A stretch of DNA of 64,000 nucleotides from Boudabousia tangfeifanii (GCF_001856685.1 NZ_CP017812.1:744001-808000), one strand, 5' to 3'; shown: positions 8,823 to 18,137, counted from the stretch's first letter. Notes: generated by a model from the letters alone, not told the origin. Program-made: numbers and translations.

Positions 8823-9587
8823 ATGCGTGTATTGCGATTTAGTGTAGGAGACGAGATCTTCTACGGAGTAAGAGAAGAGAATTCAACCAGGGTAACTGCG
8901 CTCAAGGGGGATCCGTTGTTTTCGGTTCCAACCCCCAACGGAAAAGTATTCGATCTGGATGAGGTACGTTTGCTTTCTCCAGTGATTCCTCGTTCCAAGG
9001 TAATTTGCGCAGCCGATAGCTACGCTTCTACCGACAACGTAGATTTCCCAGAATCGCCGGTTTTCTTCCTAAAACCAAACACTGCTGTCATTGGCCCAGA
9101 TGATCCTATCGTGTTGCCAAAATATGCAGAGTCTATTACTGGTGAAGTAGAACTTGCGGTTGTAGTTAAAACTATGTGCAAGAATCTAACGCCGGAGCAA
9201 GTCCCAAATATCGTATTCGGCTGGACGATTGCTAATGATGTAACGGCTCACGGTCCCGGACTTGAAGGATTAACCGCGGCACGCAAAGGCTTTGATACTT
9301 CCTGCCCATTAGGCCCCGAGTTGTATGTGGGAGATTTTTCTGAAGTCGATCATCTCACTTTTAGCTCAAGCGTTGATGGAACTGAATATCAATCGGGAAC
9401 GACCTCGGAAATTAAAGGCAGTATTGCCCAGTGGGTGGCCGCGGCGTCACGCATCACTACCTTGTTGCCCGGCGATATTGTGCTTACTGGATCGGTAAGT
9501 GGTGCCCCGACTTTATCGTCTGGGCAAAAAATGACTTGCCAGATTGAGCCTATTGGCGAACTAACAAATCCCGTACTTTCTCGCTAA
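8823..9587 (+). CDS. Fumarylacetoacetate hydrolase (FAH) family protein
   Basis: A 254-residue FAH-family protein. The metal-binding acidic residues are expected in TGEVELAVVV (two Glu) and IANDVTA (Asp), and KGFDTSCPLGP is a family signature. Family members hydrolyse or decarboxylate acyl-pyruvate-like compounds; the usual CVGLNY motif is replaced by CAADSYAS, so the substrate is uncertain. The gene sits 28 bases upstream of gltX, an arrangement also known in mycobacteria. The ATG at 8823 is chosen over an upstream in-frame TTG because the family's usual N-terminus (MRVLRF) starts here and a -10 box sits six bases before it. Confidence 0.85.
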   Translation: MRVLRFSVGDEIFYGVREENSTRVTALKGDPLFSVPTPNGKVFDLDEVRLLSPVIPRSKVICAADSYASTDNVDFPESPVFFLKPNTAVIGPDDPIVLPKYAESITGEVELAVVVKTMCKNLTPEQVPNIVFGWTIANDVTAHGPGLEGLTAARKGFDTSCPLGPELYVGDFSEVDHLTFSSSVDGTEYQSGTTSEIKGSIAQWVAAASRITTLLPGDIVLTGSVSGAPTLSSGQKMTCQIEPIGELTNPVLSR

Positions 9588-9615
9588 AACCACAGAAAAG
9601 AAGTAAGGTTTAACC

Positions 9616-11130
9616 ATGACTGAATCAAAAAATGTGAGAGTTCGTTTTTGCCCTTCTCCTACCGGCATGCCACACGTAGGAATGGTACGAACTTGTTTGT
9701 TTAACTGGGCCTATGCCCGCCACACTGGTGGTACTTTCGTATTCCGTATTGAAGATACTGATGCAGCCCGTGATAGTGAAGAATCCTTCGAGCTAATTCT
9801 TGACTCCTTGCGTTGGCTAGGACTTGACTGGGACGAGGGCGTAGGCAAGCCTGGCCCTCATGAGCCATACCGTCAGTCGCAGCGCATGGATATTTACGCC
9901 AAGGTAGCCAAGCAGCTTCTTGATGGGGGATACGCATACGAATCCTTCTCAACGCCAGAGGAAGTTGAAGCTCGTCACCGCGCTGCTGGTCGTGACCCCA
10001 AGCTAGGCTATGACGGTTACGATCGTGACTTGACCGAAGAACAGAAGGCCGCTTACCGTGCAGAAGGTCGACAGCCAGTACTTCGTATGCGTATGCCTGA
10101 TGAGGACATTACGTTTACCGACGTGGTTCGTGGTGAAATCACTTTCAAGGCTGGATCTGTTCCAGACTACGTAATTGTTCGAGCCAACGGTCACCCGCTA
10201 TACACTTTGGTCAACCCAGTTGATGACGCTTTGATGGAGATTACCCACGTTTTGCGTGGTGAAGACTTGCTATCGTCTACTCCTCGCCAGATTGTGTTGT
10301 ACCGAGCATTGCAGGAATTGGGTGTTGCTAAGTACATGCCTGAGTTCGGTCACTTGCCGTACGTGATGGGGGAAGGCAATAAGAAGCTTTCCAAGCGTGA
10401 CCCAGAGTCGAACCTGTTGCATCATCGTCGTAACGGTATGATTCCAGAGGGTTTCTTGAACTACTTGGCCCTCCTAGGATGGTCGATTTCGCCAACTAAC
10501 GATATTTTCTCGGCAGAAGAAATGGTTGGCGCTTTTGACGTGCACGATGTGAACCCGAACCCTGCACGTTTCGATGTTAAGAAGTGCACTGCGATTAACG
10601 CCGAACATATTCGTTTGCTAGCCGAGGACGATTTCCGTGACCGCCTCGTTCCTTACCTGGCAGATATTTATTCTCCGGAAGATGAACGCCAGCCGATGGT
10701 CTCCGCTGAAACTTTCGCGCAGCTATCGGAACGTGAACAGGAAATCTTGACTGTGGCAGCGCCACTTATCCAGACCCGTATTCAGGTCTTGTCTCAGGCG
10801 CGCGAAATGCTTGGATTCTTGTTTGTTGGTGCTGATCAGGTGGAATACGATGAAAAGGCCGTTGGTAAGCTAAAGCCGGAAGCTAAGGAAGTTTTGGCTG
10901 CTGCCATTGAAACGGTTGAGGCTTTGCCTGAGTTCACCACCGAGGCGCTAGAGCATTCCTTGCGCGCAAAGATTGTTGAAGAGATGGAAATTAAGCCGCG
11001 TCTAGCCTTTGGGCCTTTGCGCTTGGCGGTTACCGGTCGGCTAGTCTCTCCACCTTTGTTTGAATGCATGGAGCTACTAGGCAAGGAAGAATCTCTTGCT
11101 CGTTTGCGTCGGTTTGCAGGCATGATCTAA
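9616..11130 (+). CDS. gltX: Glutamyl-tRNA synthetase
   Basis: A 504-residue class Ib aminoacyl-tRNA synthetase that charges tRNA-Glu in the cytoplasm (and possibly tRNA-Gln, if a GatCAB route is used). The HIGH-type motif is [11 protein letters not shown] near the N-terminus, the KMSKS-type motif is KLSKRDPES, and the Rossmann-fold stretch [29 protein letters not shown] is conserved. Length is typical. An AAGTAAGG ribosome-binding site precedes the ATG. Genes for tRNA-Gln and tRNA-Glu lie just downstream behind their own promoter. Confidence 0.97.
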   Translation: MTESKNVRVRFCPSPTGMPHVGMVRTCLFNWAYARHTGGTFVFRIEDTDAARDSEESFELILDSLRWLGLDWDEGVGKPGPHEPYRQSQRMDIYAKVAKQLLDGGYAYESFSTPEEVEARHRAAGRDPKLGYDGYDRDLTEEQKAAYRAEGRQPVLRMRMPDEDITFTDVVRGEITFKAGSVPDYVIVRANGHPLYTLVNPVDDALMEITHVLRGEDLLSSTPRQIVLYRALQELGVAKYMPEFGHLPYVMGEGNKKLSKRDPESNLLHHRRNGMIPEGFLNYLALLGWSISPTNDIFSAEEMVGAFDVHDVNPNPARFDVKKCTAINAEHIRLLAEDDFRDRLVPYLADIYSPEDERQPMVSAETFAQLSEREQEILTVAAPLIQTRIQVLSQAREMLGFLFVGADQVEYDEKAVGKLKPEAKEVLAAAIETVEALPEFTTEALEHSLRAKIVEEMEIKPRLAFGPLRLAVTGRLVSPPLFECMELLGKEESLARLRRFAGMI

Positions 11131-11146
11131 CTAGATCTTTGGTATT

Positions 11147-11182
11147 AATCGGCAGAGGTGATCTCTTTCACCTCTGCCGATT
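11147..11182 (+). terminator. Terminator after gltX
   Basis: A perfect 15-bp stem (11147-11161 with 11168-11182) with a six-base loop follows the gltX stop; the T-run is short. Confidence 0.75.
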
Positions 11183-11210
11183 TGCTACTAGAGGCCGAAG
11201 TGGGTATAGT
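11182..11210 (+). promoter_or_regulatory. Promoter of the tRNA-Gln/tRNA-Glu operon
   Basis: TTGCTA (11182-11187), a 17-base spacer and TATAGT (11205-11210) form a good sigma-70-type promoter about 40 bases before tRNA-Gln. Confidence 0.7.
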
Positions 11211-11250
11211 ATTCCAAGTCGCAAAGATGAAAATCTTAGCGAGTCACCAT

Positions 11251-11325
11251 TGGGGTATGGTGTAATCGGCAGCACGAAGGTTTCTGGTTCCTTTAGTCTA
11301 GGTTCGAGTCCTGGTACCCCAGCCA
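11251..11325 (+). tRNA. tRNA-Gln (CTG)
   Basis: The acceptor stem TGGGGTA pairs with TACCCCA, the T-arm contains GGTTCGAGTCC, and CCA is encoded (11323-11325). The anticodon loop TTCTGGT reads CTG. The pair closing the anticodon loop is a T-T mismatch. Confidence 0.93.
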
Positions 11326-11346
11326 ACAAAACTACGGTTTTGTGCC

Positions 11347-11419
11347 GCTCCCGTCGTCTAGCGGCCTAGGACACCGCCCTCTCAAGGCGGCGGCGCCGGT
11401 TCGAATCCGGTCGGGAGTA
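11347..11419 (+). tRNA. tRNA-Glu (CTC)
   Basis: The acceptor stem GCTCCCG pairs with CGGGAGT, the anticodon stem CCGCC/GGCGG encloses loop CTCTCAA (anticodon CTC), and the T-arm GGTTCGAATCC is intact. CCA is not encoded. It follows tRNA-Gln by 21 bases. Confidence 0.95.
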
Positions 11420-11434
11420 CTCCTAGTTTGTTAT

Positions 11435-11458
11435 CACCGTCAATGACGGTGTTTTTTT
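11435..11458 (+). terminator. Terminator of the tRNA-Gln/Glu operon
   Basis: CACCGTC/GACGGTG (7 bp) with a three-base loop is followed by seven T residues. Confidence 0.9.
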
Positions 11459-11589
11459 ATTTCTTTTGTTAATTTTCCTTAGCATAACACGTGAGAAAAG
11501 AATCCTAACCGCGGGTATAAAACCGCGAAGATAACGCGCAAGCGATAAGATTAACCCTGTTACGAAATGACCGGAAGGGGTTCATAAAG

Positions 11590-12915
11590 ATGGACAGAGT
11601 ACTGCGAGTTAATGGCGGTCGTCCGCTACAAGGTGAGTTGCGAGTTCGTGGGGCCAAAAACTTTGTACCCAAGGCTATGGTGGCGGCTCTGCTTGGTGAA
11701 ACACCCTCGGTACTTAAAAATGTTCCGTTAATCCTCGATGTTGACGTTGTTTCGCGTCTTTTGCGCCTGCATGGCGTGAAAGTAGAGTTTGACCAGTCCG
11801 AAGGCGTCCTGACTATGGATCCGACCTCGGTCGAATTGGCTCATGTGGCCGATATTGACGCTCATGCCGGCTCAAGTCGTATTCCGATTTTATTCTGCGG
11901 CCCTTTGCTGCATCGCTTAGGGGAAGCCTTTATTCCCGATCTCGGCGGTTGCAATATTGGGGGTCGTCCAATCGACTTCCACATGGATTCTCTTCGAGCT
12001 TTTGGCGCGAAGGTTGAAAAGCGTGATTCTGGGATTCATATTTCTGCCGAGGGCGGCTTGTATGGCACCCAAATTGAGCTTCCTTACCCCTCAGTTGGTG
12101 CCACTGAGCAGACTCTGTTGACCGCTGTTCGTGCTCAGGGGCTGACCGAGCTACGTAATGCCGCGGTGGAACCTGAGATTATGGATCTTGTTTCTGTGCT
12201 GCAGAAGATGGGTGCCATTATTTCGGTAGATACCGACCGTACGATTCGTATCGAGGGCGTGGATTCCTTGTCGGGTTATACCCATACGGCGCTTTCCGAC
12301 CGGATCGAAGCGGCATCATGGGCCTCAGCAGCCTTGGCTACGGGCGGTGATATTTTCGTCCGGGGAGCCCACCAGCCTGATATGACGACGTTCCTTAACA
12401 CTTTCCGTAAGATCGGTGGCGCCTTTGACGTCCAAGAGGATGGCATTCGTTTTTGGCATCCAGGCAGCGATTTGAAGGCCATCATGATGGAAACCAATGT
12501 GCACCCAGGTTTTATGACTGACTGGCAACAGCCGTTAGTAGTTGCTTTGACCCAAGCCAATGGTCTTTCCATCGTGCACGAAACTGTTTACGAGAAACGA
12601 TTCGGTTTTACTGAGGCATTGACTGCAATGGGAGCACAGATTCAGCTTTATCGTGAATGTTTGGGATCTTCGCCTTGTCGTTTTGCCCAAAAGAACTTTA
12701 AACACTCAGCGGTTATTTCTGGCCCAACTAAGTTACATGGGGCCGACATTCAAGTTCCTGATTTACGAGGTGGATTCAGCCATCTGATCGCGGCCTTAGC
12801 GGCAGAGGGTCAATCGAATGTCTCAGGGGTGGGGGTTATTGCTCGTGGATACGAGCACTTCACTTCGAAGCTATCATTACTTGACGCCGACTTTGAAGAC
12901 ATCTCGGAAGCCTGA
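11590..12915 (+). CDS. murA: UDP-N-acetylglucosamine 1-carboxyvinyltransferase
   Basis: A 441-residue cytoplasmic enzyme that transfers enolpyruvate from PEP to UDP-GlcNAc, the first committed step of peptidoglycan synthesis. The active-site cysteine (fosfomycin target in other species) is present at C121 in LGGCNIGGRPIDFH, and the N-terminal GAKNFVPKAM replaces the usual GAKNAALP. An EPSP-synthase-like fold is expected over the full length. GGAAGGGG precedes the ATG. The stop overlaps the next start by one base (TGATG), so murA is translationally coupled to the acyltransferase genes. Confidence 0.95.
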   Translation: MDRVLRVNGGRPLQGELRVRGAKNFVPKAMVAALLGETPSVLKNVPLILDVDVVSRLLRLHGVKVEFDQSEGVLTMDPTSVELAHVADIDAHAGSSRIPILFCGPLLHRLGEAFIPDLGGCNIGGRPIDFHMDSLRAFGAKVEKRDSGIHISAEGGLYGTQIELPYPSVGATEQTLLTAVRAQGLTELRNAAVEPEIMDLVSVLQKMGAIISVDTDRTIRIEGVDSLSGYTHTALSDRIEAASWASAALATGGDIFVRGAHQPDMTTFLNTFRKIGGAFDVQEDGIRFWHPGSDLKAIMMETNVHPGFMTDWQQPLVVALTQANGLSIVHETVYEKRFGFTEALTAMGAQIQLYRECLGSSPCRFAQKNFKHSAVISGPTKLHGADIQVPDLRGGFSHLIAALAAEGQSNVSGVGVIARGYEHFTSKLSLLDADFEDISEA

Positions 12916-13724
12916 TGATCCCAGAGTTGCCATGGATTACGCGTCTAAGCGCGCGAATAGTTTGGCCACTTTTTCGATTATTAACAAATACTTCCTTTGA
13001 GGGGATTCAGAAGCTTCCCAAAGAGGGTGGTTTCCTGTTAGTCGGCAATCATATTTCATCTTTCGATGCGATACCTCCTACTTTGATGTGTTGGAGAATC
13101 AATCGAGGAATTCGATATGCGGCTAAACACACCCTGTTCGAGCAACCTGTACTGGGCTGGTGGCTTAGAAAAATGGGTCACCTACCAGTCCGTAGGAGCG
13201 CTAAACAGGGGGAGAGCTTCATTAGCCAAGCCACCGAATTAGTTTCTTCTGGTCGCGTCCTCGGTATTTTCCCGGAAGGCACTACTACCCGCGAAGAAAA
13301 ATACTGGCCTATGACTGCCAAAACTGGTGCGGCTAAGATAGCTTTAGCTTCGTCTGCCCCAATCTATCCGGTGGTTTTCTGGGGTACTCAGCATTTTCTT
13401 CCTAGGTATTCATATTTACCGAGGTTCTGGGCTAGGCCAAGAATCGTCTTGAAAGTGCTAGATCCGATTACAGTAGATCTTGATACAGTTCCTTCGACAG
13501 AATACGCACGAGTTATCTCGAACGAAATTACTAAAGTGCTAACCAACGAGTTAGCGAAACTGCGAGGCGAACCTCCACGGATTCCTTCTTACGATTTAAG
13601 AGTGGATGGAGATCCCTGGGGAAAAGTACCTCGCTCGCAATTGGTTGCCCAAGATACAATTGAAATTAAACGTCAGCTCAAACTGGCACGACAAATGAAG
13701 AAAGCCCGAGAGGAAATGCGATGA
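12915..13724 (+). CDS. plsC: 1-acyl-sn-glycerol-3-phosphate acyltransferase (PlsC family), first copy
   Basis: A 269-residue PlsC-type acyltransferase, expected to add the second acyl chain to lysophosphatidic acid at the membrane. The catalytic NHxxxxD box is NHISSFD (about residue 44) and the second motif is FPEGTTTREEKYW. The start overlaps the murA stop by one base and the stop overlaps the next gene's ATG (ATGA). The exact acyl acceptor of each tandem copy cannot be assigned. Confidence 0.9.
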   Translation: MIPELPWITRLSARIVWPLFRLLTNTSFEGIQKLPKEGGFLLVGNHISSFDAIPPTLMCWRINRGIRYAAKHTLFEQPVLGWWLRKMGHLPVRRSAKQGESFISQATELVSSGRVLGIFPEGTTTREEKYWPMTAKTGAAKIALASSAPIYPVVFWGTQHFLPRYSYLPRFWARPRIVLKVLDPITVDLDTVPSTEYARVISNEITKVLTNELAKLRGEPPRIPSYDLRVDGDPWGKVPRSQLVAQDTIEIKRQLKLARQMKKAREEMR

Positions 13725-14494
13725 GAAAGTTTTCGCCTTTTTACTATTTTGCAAAAACTGTTGCTAGCTGGGCAGTTCATGGCGTTACCAGAACTAACTG
13801 GGAGGGGCTGGAAAACCTACCCAAAAACGGTGGATATGTGGTTGCTGCTAATCATGTCACCGAATTTGATGCGCTAACTTTGATGCATCCCTTGGTAGAT
13901 AACGAAATTCCGGTACGAGTTATGGCTAAGGCGTCACTGTTTAAAGTACCGGTACTCGGTTGGATTATGCGCCAGGCTGGTCAAGTTCCCGTATATCGCG
14001 GCACCAGCCATGCGCAAGATGCCTTAGTAGCAGCAAAAGAGGCTCTGGCTGGTGGGGAAGTCATCGCGATCTTCCCTGAAGGGACTTTGACTCGAGATCC
14101 TGAATGTTGGCCGATGACACCAAAAACTGGAGTCGGTAGATTGGCACTAGCTGGACCTGAACCGGTAATTCCTTGCGCACAATGGGGCGGCCATCAAGTG
14201 CTAGGTCGTTATTCCCGGGTTCCCCATTTGCTGGGACGTAAAGATGTCACTGTTAAGTTTGGGAAACCAGTATTTGTAGATGATTTGAGAGATTGGGATG
14301 ATCAGGTAGCTGCAGCCCGCGAGGCAGCTAATCGGGTCATAGATGCCATCACTGCTCTACTGGCAGAAGTTCGCAACGAAGTGCCACCGGCTCTCCGTTA
14401 CGATCCCAAGGTGCACGGGGAACTTTCGAAAGAGGCGCTTGGGCGAGTGTGGCCGAAACAGGCCGAAAAGTTTAAATATTCAATTAAGAACTGA
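13721..14494 (+). CDS. 1-acyl-sn-glycerol-3-phosphate acyltransferase (PlsC family), second copy
   Basis: A 257-residue paralogue of the preceding gene with the same motifs (NHVTEFD and FPEGTLTRDPECW). The start overlaps the upstream stop by four bases, indicating translational coupling. One of the pair may use a different lysophospholipid or glycerol phosphate; the sequence does not say which. It is 15 bases upstream of gpsA, which makes glycerol-3-phosphate, the backbone these enzymes acylate. Confidence 0.88.
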   Translation: MRKFSPFYYFAKTVASWAVHGVTRTNWEGLENLPKNGGYVVAANHVTEFDALTLMHPLVDNEIPVRVMAKASLFKVPVLGWIMRQAGQVPVYRGTSHAQDALVAAKEALAGGEVIAIFPEGTLTRDPECWPMTPKTGVGRLALAGPEPVIPCAQWGGHQVLGRYSRVPHLLGRKDVTVKFGKPVFVDDLRDWDDQVAAAREAANRVIDAITALLAEVRNEVPPALRYDPKVHGELSKEALGRVWPKQAEKFKYSIKN

Positions 14495-14509
14495 TTACCT
14501 GGAGGGAAC

Positions 14510-15532
14510 ATGCCTAGCGAAAAAATACAGCGAGCTGCAGTTGTTGGTGCCGGCGCTTGGGGAACCACCTTCGCTCAGGTACTTTGTGATGCTGGTTTAG
14601 AGGTTTTGCTTTGGGGTAGGGACCCAAAATTGATTGAGACAATCAATGAGGTACATACTTCGAAGTACCTATCCGGCATAGTGCTGCCAGAAAATTTACG
14701 TGCCACCTCTGATATTTCCCAGGTGCTGGAGTTTTCACCACAAATGTTGGTAGTAGCTATTCCGTCCTCGGCAATTGAGCAGGCACTGCTGCCACTCGCT
14801 GGTCAAGTTTCTAAACTAGAAATTGTTTCCTTGGTTAAGGGTCTAAAGAATGGGCATTTTATGTCCGAACTAATAGCTCATACATTGCAGGTTCCACAGG
14901 CGAATGTGACGGTTATTTCGGGACCAAATTTAGCAGGTGAAATTGCTGCTAGACAGCCTGCCGCCACCGTGGTGGCTAATCAAGAAATTGAACGCGCACA
15001 GAGAGTAGCAGAAGCTTGTGACGCCGGTTATTTTCGCCCCTATATTTCTACGGATGTTATTGGCTGCGAGATTGGCGGTGTAGCCAAGAACGTCATTGCG
15101 TTAGCAGTAGGTGCTGCAACTGGCATGGGTTTAGGAAAGAATACTCAATCAACTTTGATTACACGTGGATTGGCTGAAATAACGAGACTAGGTTTAGCGC
15201 TAGGAGCTAATGGAGAAACCTTCCTAGGACTCGCAGGAATTGGAGATCTAACTACCACCTGTTCCTCTCAACTCTCACGAAATTTCACCTTCGGTGAGAA
15301 CATCGGCAAGGGTTTGTCAGTACAGCAAGCCTTGGGTGCTTCAAGAGGCGTTGCCGAGGGCGTTAATAGTTGCGATCATGTTTTGGCATTAGCGAAGGAA
15401 AACGGTGTTGATATGCCAATTACCGAGGCCGTCGTTGACGTTGTTCACAATAATCATTCAGCTGCGCAAATGGGGGAGAGGTTGCTTGGCCGCCCTCGGA
15501 AAATGGATGGTGTCGAGATCCAGTTAGCCTAG
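14510..15532 (+). CDS. gpsA: Glycerol-3-phosphate dehydrogenase [NAD(P)+]
   Basis: A 340-residue cytoplasmic dehydrogenase that reduces dihydroxyacetone phosphate to sn-glycerol-3-phosphate for phospholipid synthesis. The N-terminal Rossmann motif is GAGAWGTTFA, followed by SGPNLAGEIA, the catalytic-lysine region EIGGVAKNVIALAVG and the signature GLAGIGDLTTTC. Length is normal. GGAGGG lies upstream of the ATG. It closes the murA-plsC-plsC-gpsA operon; ddl follows after 75 bases and may have its own promoter. Confidence 0.95.
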   Translation: MPSEKIQRAAVVGAGAWGTTFAQVLCDAGLEVLLWGRDPKLIETINEVHTSKYLSGIVLPENLRATSDISQVLEFSPQMLVVAIPSSAIEQALLPLAGQVSKLEIVSLVKGLKNGHFMSELIAHTLQVPQANVTVISGPNLAGEIAARQPAATVVANQEIERAQRVAEACDAGYFRPYISTDVIGCEIGGVAKNVIALAVGAATGMGLGKNTQSTLITRGLAEITRLGLALGANGETFLGLAGIGDLTTTCSSQLSRNFTFGENIGKGLSVQQALGASRGVAEGVNSCDHVLALAKENGVDMPITEAVVDVVHNNHSAAQMGERLLGRPRKMDGVEIQLA

Positions 15533-15607
15533 CTTGGCGCGTGAAGTTCACTTTCTCGAGTTATAGAGCTAACCTGTAAACAGTATCTTTAAAACAAGGT
15601 GGGAAAC

Positions 15608-16744
15608 ATGGAAGAATCAGTACAAACTTCAGCAAAGACTCGCGTCCTTCTCCTCTTTGGTGGGCGAAGCGGTGAGCATCCAATCTCTTGTGCCACTGCA
15701 GCTGGTGTTTTGTCTGCGATCGACCGTGAAAAATTTGAAGTAGTTCCTGTAGGAATCACTCTCGATGGACGTTGGCTACGCGTCCCAGACGATCCTGAAC
15801 TTTACCGCCTAGAGGGTGGGACTGGCGCTACCATTGAACCAGGTCCACACGAATTAGCATTAACTCCAGGTACCGGTCGAGTAATCGAAATTGAATCGGT
15901 CGCCACTGGTGAATTCCCACCGACCGAACTAGCGAAGATCGATGTAGTTTTCCCACTTCTACATGGCCCTTACGGTGAAGACGGCACGCTTCAAGGCATG
16001 CTTGAAATGGCTAATCTCAAGTATGTTGGGTGCGGGGTGAGCGCCTCTGCGGTTTCCATGGCCAAGCATCTAACAAAAACAGTACTAGCTGGTCGTGGCT
16101 TGCCAGTGGGACAATGGAAGTTCATTTCTCCAAGAGAATGGGTTGAGGATCGCGAGGGCGTCCTCGGCCAATGTGAAGCACTTGGGTTGCCTCTATTTGT
16201 CAAACCCTCTCGTGCAGGATCCTCCCTCGGAATTAGTAAGGTTGAGGACTTCGCTCAGTTGGGTGAAGCGATTGATTTTGCTCGCCGTTATGATCCGCGA
16301 GTCATCGTGGAGGCAATGGCTGAGGGACGTGAAGTTGAATGCGCGGTACTTGGGGGACGAAATGGTTCTGAACCACGAGTGGCACCATTAGGAGAAATCT
16401 CAGTGGTTGGGGATGATAAATTCTACGATTACGAGACCAAATATGTTGCGCACGATGCTGTCAAGCTAAGTTGCCCAGCAAATATTGCTCCCGAAGCAGT
16501 AGACCGGATTCAAGAGGCAGCCATCGATGCTTTTGAGACTCTTGAATGTGAGGGGCTTGCCCGCGTAGATTTCTTCTACAACGATGCAAACGGACAAATC
16601 ACTATCAATGAAGTCAATACCTTGCCAGGTTTTACTCCATTTTCGATGTATCCAGTAATGTGGGAAACTGCCGGATTGGCCTACCGAGATCTAGTTACCG
16701 AACTGATTGAACTAGCGCTCGAGCGTCCAGTCGGTTTACGTTAG
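15608..16744 (+). CDS. ddl: D-alanine--D-alanine ligase
   Basis: A 378-residue ATP-grasp ligase that makes the D-Ala-D-Ala end of the peptidoglycan stem peptide. Motifs are FGGRSGEHPISCATA at the N-terminus, PLLHGPYGEDGTLQG, KPSRAGSSLGISKV in the ATP-binding domain and the Mg-binding NEVNTLPGFTPFSMYP at the C-terminus. ATG 15608 is chosen because AAGGTGGG is well spaced; a GTG nine bases upstream is in frame but lacks a site. Its place beside murA groups cell-wall precursor genes. Confidence 0.95.
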   Translation: MEESVQTSAKTRVLLLFGGRSGEHPISCATAAGVLSAIDREKFEVVPVGITLDGRWLRVPDDPELYRLEGGTGATIEPGPHELALTPGTGRVIEIESVATGEFPPTELAKIDVVFPLLHGPYGEDGTLQGMLEMANLKYVGCGVSASAVSMAKHLTKTVLAGRGLPVGQWKFISPREWVEDREGVLGQCEALGLPLFVKPSRAGSSLGISKVEDFAQLGEAIDFARRYDPRVIVEAMAEGREVECAVLGGRNGSEPRVAPLGEISVVGDDKFYDYETKYVAHDAVKLSCPANIAPEAVDRIQEAAIDAFETLECEGLARVDFFYNDANGQITINEVNTLPGFTPFSMYPVMWETAGLAYRDLVTELIELALERPVGLR

Positions 16745-16751
16745 AAATCGC

Positions 16752-17111
16752 CTAGTCAGTTTGTTTATTCTGCTGACGCAACTGCTCAATTTCAGCTTTT
16801 CGCTTTAAATCTTTTGCCGAGAGCTGTGATTGGGCAGTTGTTTTTGCAACCTGAGTTTGTTCCTGTGACTCTTCCCTAATCTTTTTGAACGCCTTCACAT
16901 TGCCGTCCTCGTCAAACAGACGATTTTCCTTGTAAGCCCGTGAGAGGTATTTATAGGCCACCATACCGGCGGCAATCAGGAGGAGAATTAGCGCATTTCC
17001 AAGTGTTTTATTGCCATAAACGACTACTGATCCGCCAATCGCGACTACTGCAATCATGGTAATTAGTACGAGCACCGCTAGTAGCCGGTAGTATTTGCGC
17101 TTATTGTTCAT
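16752..17111 (-). CDS. Small membrane protein of unknown function
   Basis: A 119-residue protein I do not recognise. Two hydrophobic helices (about 10-30 and 36-51) are followed by a charged, Gln/Lys-rich tail (about 60-119) that looks helical or coiled-coil and should face the cytoplasm. TGGAGGAC gives a strong ribosome-binding site for ATG 17111. It is convergent with ddl, seven bases away, and divergent from the ATP-grasp gene. Confidence 0.7.
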   Translation of the reverse strand: MNNKRKYYRLLAVLVLITMIAVVAIGGSVVVYGNKTLGNALILLLIAAGMVAYKYLSRAYKENRLFDEDGNVKAFKKIREESQEQTQVAKTTAQSQLSAKDLKRKAEIEQLRQQNKQTD

Positions 17112-17201
17112 TTGTCCTCCAAAGTCAACATTGGTGACTATTCTAAAGCATTTAGCACGAGAAACTCATGTCTTAGGTTCACACTTGAGATAAAAATGCG
17201 G

Positions 17202-17213
17202 TACGGTAAGTCC
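17202..17213 (+). promoter_or_regulatory. Leaderless promoter of the ATP-grasp gene
   Basis: TACGGT (17202-17207) fits TANNNT and is exactly six bases before GTG 17214; no ribosome-binding site is present. Confidence 0.5.
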
Positions 17214-18137
17214 GTGAGTAAGCCAATCGTATATCTAGTAACTTCAGCTAACTATCCTTCGTTGGACGAAGATAGTGCCATTTTGGTACCTGCTCTTAAG
17301 GAACGGGGCATGGATCCACGCATCGCCGTTTGGGATGATCCGACGGTTGACTGGTCGGCTGGCTCGATGATTGTGATTCGGTCAGTCGATGATTATGCTC
17401 AGCGTCGTGATGAGTTTCTCGCATGGGCACACAGCCAGCGTCGAGTATTAAATCATCCTGATATTTTGGACTGGAATACTGACAAGCATTATCTACAAGA
17501 GCTAGCGTTACGTGGCTTGTCTACGATTCCTACGACTTGGCTAGAACCTGAACAGAATCTTACTAAACACAAGATTCACTCCCGCTTCCCGGCACTGGGA
17601 GACTTTGTAGTTAAGCCAGCTGTTTCGTCTGGAGGGCGAGATGCTGGTCGCTACACTGCGAACTCGGCGAGCTCTCGTCAAGAAGCGATCATGCATGCCG
17701 TTGAGCTCTTAGAACAAGGTCGCACTGTTATGGTGCAGCGTTACCTTGAGGAAATTGACACCCACGGTGAAATTTCCTTGATCTACGTTAATGGTTTGAT
17801 TTCCCATGTCGTTGAGAAGAAGCCTATGTTGCATTCTTCGATTAATGGGCCACATGCATTAGAAACTCCAGTTGAAGAAGTTACAACTGTTCGGGAAGCC
17901 ACCGCAGAAGAATGGGGCTGGGGTGAAGAAATCCGTGCAGTGCTTCATGGCTATGTTAAAGAGCGCTTGGGACATGATCAACTGTTCTTATTCAATCGAA
18001 TCGATCTCGTCCGTCGGAATGGCGGGGGCTATTACGTCATGGAAGTTTCGCTAGTTGACGCCTCGCTATATCTTCGGTCTAGTGAGGATGCATTAACAAA
18101 CTTTGTTGATGCGATTTCACAGCGAGCTTTCTGGTAA
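17214..18137 (+). CDS. ATP-grasp family protein, glutathione-synthetase-like, role unknown
   Basis: A protein of about 307 residues starting MSKPIVYLVTSANYPSLDEDS. ATP-grasp features include FVVKPAVSSGGRDAGRY (nucleotide-binding loop), VMVQRYLEEIDTHGEISLIYVNG and the C-terminal DLVRRNGGGYYVMEVSLVDASLYL, which resembles the Mg-binding segment. Related proteins are annotated as glutathione-synthetase ATP-binding-like, but glutathione is not expected in this lineage, so the true reaction (an amino acid or carboxylate ligation) is open. GTG 17214 is preferred over upstream in-frame starts because of the -10 box six bases before it. Confidence 0.75.
   Translation: MSKPIVYLVTSANYPSLDEDSAILVPALKERGMDPRIAVWDDPTVDWSAGSMIVIRSVDDYAQRRDEFLAWAHSQRRVLNHPDILDWNTDKHYLQELALRGLSTIPTTWLEPEQNLTKHKIHSRFPALGDFVVKPAVSSGGRDAGRYTANSASSRQEAIMHAVELLEQGRTVMVQRYLEEIDTHGEISLIYVNGLISHVVEKKPMLHSSINGPHALETPVEEVTTVREATAEEWGWGEEIRAVLHGYVKERLGHDQLFLFNRIDLVRRNGGGYYVMEVSLVDASLYLRSSEDALTNFVDAISQRAFW

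Noticed and set aside
9701..9952. Many antisense and alternative-frame ORFs of 60-150 codons inside housekeeping genes (for example within gltX, the helicase, malQ and pepO)
   Set aside because: They overlap confidently identified genes entirely, lack start signals and have no family resemblance.
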